Position numbers and translations under genes: made by a program
Origin: Metaphire vulgaris
Lineage: Eukaryota > Annelida > Clitellata > Crassiclitellata > Megascolecidae
Direction: 5' to 3'
Length of the DNA: 64,000 bases
Assembly: GCA_018105865.1 (NCBI GenBank)
Contig: CM030837.1
Coordinates: 597,001 to 661,000, forward strand
The notes under the pieces: model-generated
Databases searched by the model: none
Told to the model about the DNA's origin: nothing
The model's input: the letters and a program-made list of their open reading frames with translations, nothing else
Shown: piece by piece, positions 63,611-64,000 of the stretch
Position numbering within the stretch: position 1 is the first letter of the stretch
How the letters are laid out: every line of letters starts with the position of its first letter

Positions 63611-64000
63611 GTGAGACAAGGGCAAAAGACACAGGGTGCAGTCATCTGCAGAGTATTGATGACAGATTTAGATTTGTTGCTGGTAACATGTTTTATATTC
63701 TATTCATACTGTACTGGATGTTCTCACATGTGAAGGAGTAGGGTCAGAGGTTAAAATCTAGGGTTGAAGGTGAAAGACTAGTGTTACAGGTGAAACCTAG
63801 GGTTAGATGTTAATTTGTGAGTGGAATTTTGTTGTTAAGGGATGCAAATGTTATTGAGCAAAAAACAAAATTTCAACTACGTGCCAGAAGAGGAAAGATC
63901 TAAAGGAAGACTGAATAGACAATGGGTGGATGGATTGGAAGAGGATCTGAACATGGCAGGACTGGATCTCATTGGGAAATCTTACTGAAGACACTGAATG
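63611..64000 (+). other. ZFR intron 5 (partial) with LINE remnant
   Basis: The intron starts gtgaga at 63611 and runs out of the window. It holds a degenerate GGTTA/AGGTGAAA repeat (63735-63815). At about 63899-63985 there is a frame reading KGRLNRQWVDGLEEDLNMAG and ending in TGA. That is the RGRxxxRWxDGxxEDLxxAGL motif at the C-terminus of many non-LTR elements. Confidence 0.6.

Overview
The window is animal nuclear DNA from an invertebrate whose phylum I cannot name. It is AT-rich. Its genes are split by GT-AG introns of a few hundred bases to about 2.5 kb. The introns and spacers hold microsatellites, tRNA-derived SINEs, TTAA-flanked MITEs, hAT and Tc1-like non-autonomous elements and LINE 3' remnants. 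I saw no operon, CRISPR array or other prokaryotic feature.

Three genes are supported. (1) Minus strand, 48505 down to 2720: one gene of about 46 kb. I joined 79 coding exons by splice sites, intron phase and homology. They form an uninterrupted frame of 10,317 nt, predicting a secreted protein of about 3,438 residues. It has a signal peptide, SEVENTEEN tandem lipocalin domains of the apolipoprotein D type, and a tail of five antistasin-like Cys-rich repeats. (2) Minus strand, 59290 down to 50516: a complete 12-exon calcium/calmodulin-dependent protein kinase IV homologue (CAMK4, 347 residues). (3) Plus strand, from 60527 past the window end: the first five coding exons of a ZFR homologue (zinc finger RNA-binding protein), up to the start of its first zinc finger.

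Layout: 1-2575, spacer with a LINE-like reverse transcriptase tail. 2576-2928, poly(A) signals and last exon of the poly-lipocalin gene. 3585-7185, antistasin repeats and linkers. 7429-48505, lipocalin domains 17 down to 1. 48506-50515, spacer. 50516-59290, CAMK4. 59291-60526, head-to-head spacer. 60527-64000, ZFR.

The poly-lipocalin gene is the main discovery. Almost every domain uses the same four-exon cassette with intron phases 0, 2, 1, 1. The phase-1 flanks let whole cassettes duplicate in frame. The last disulfide cysteine of each domain lies in the first exon of the NEXT cassette, so exon and domain boundaries are offset. Fusion to antistasin repeats suggests a large extracellular protein that combines ligand binding with serine-protease inhibition; this function is inferred. 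CAMK4 and ZFR start codons are about 1.2 kb apart and divergent, which would allow a shared promoter region.
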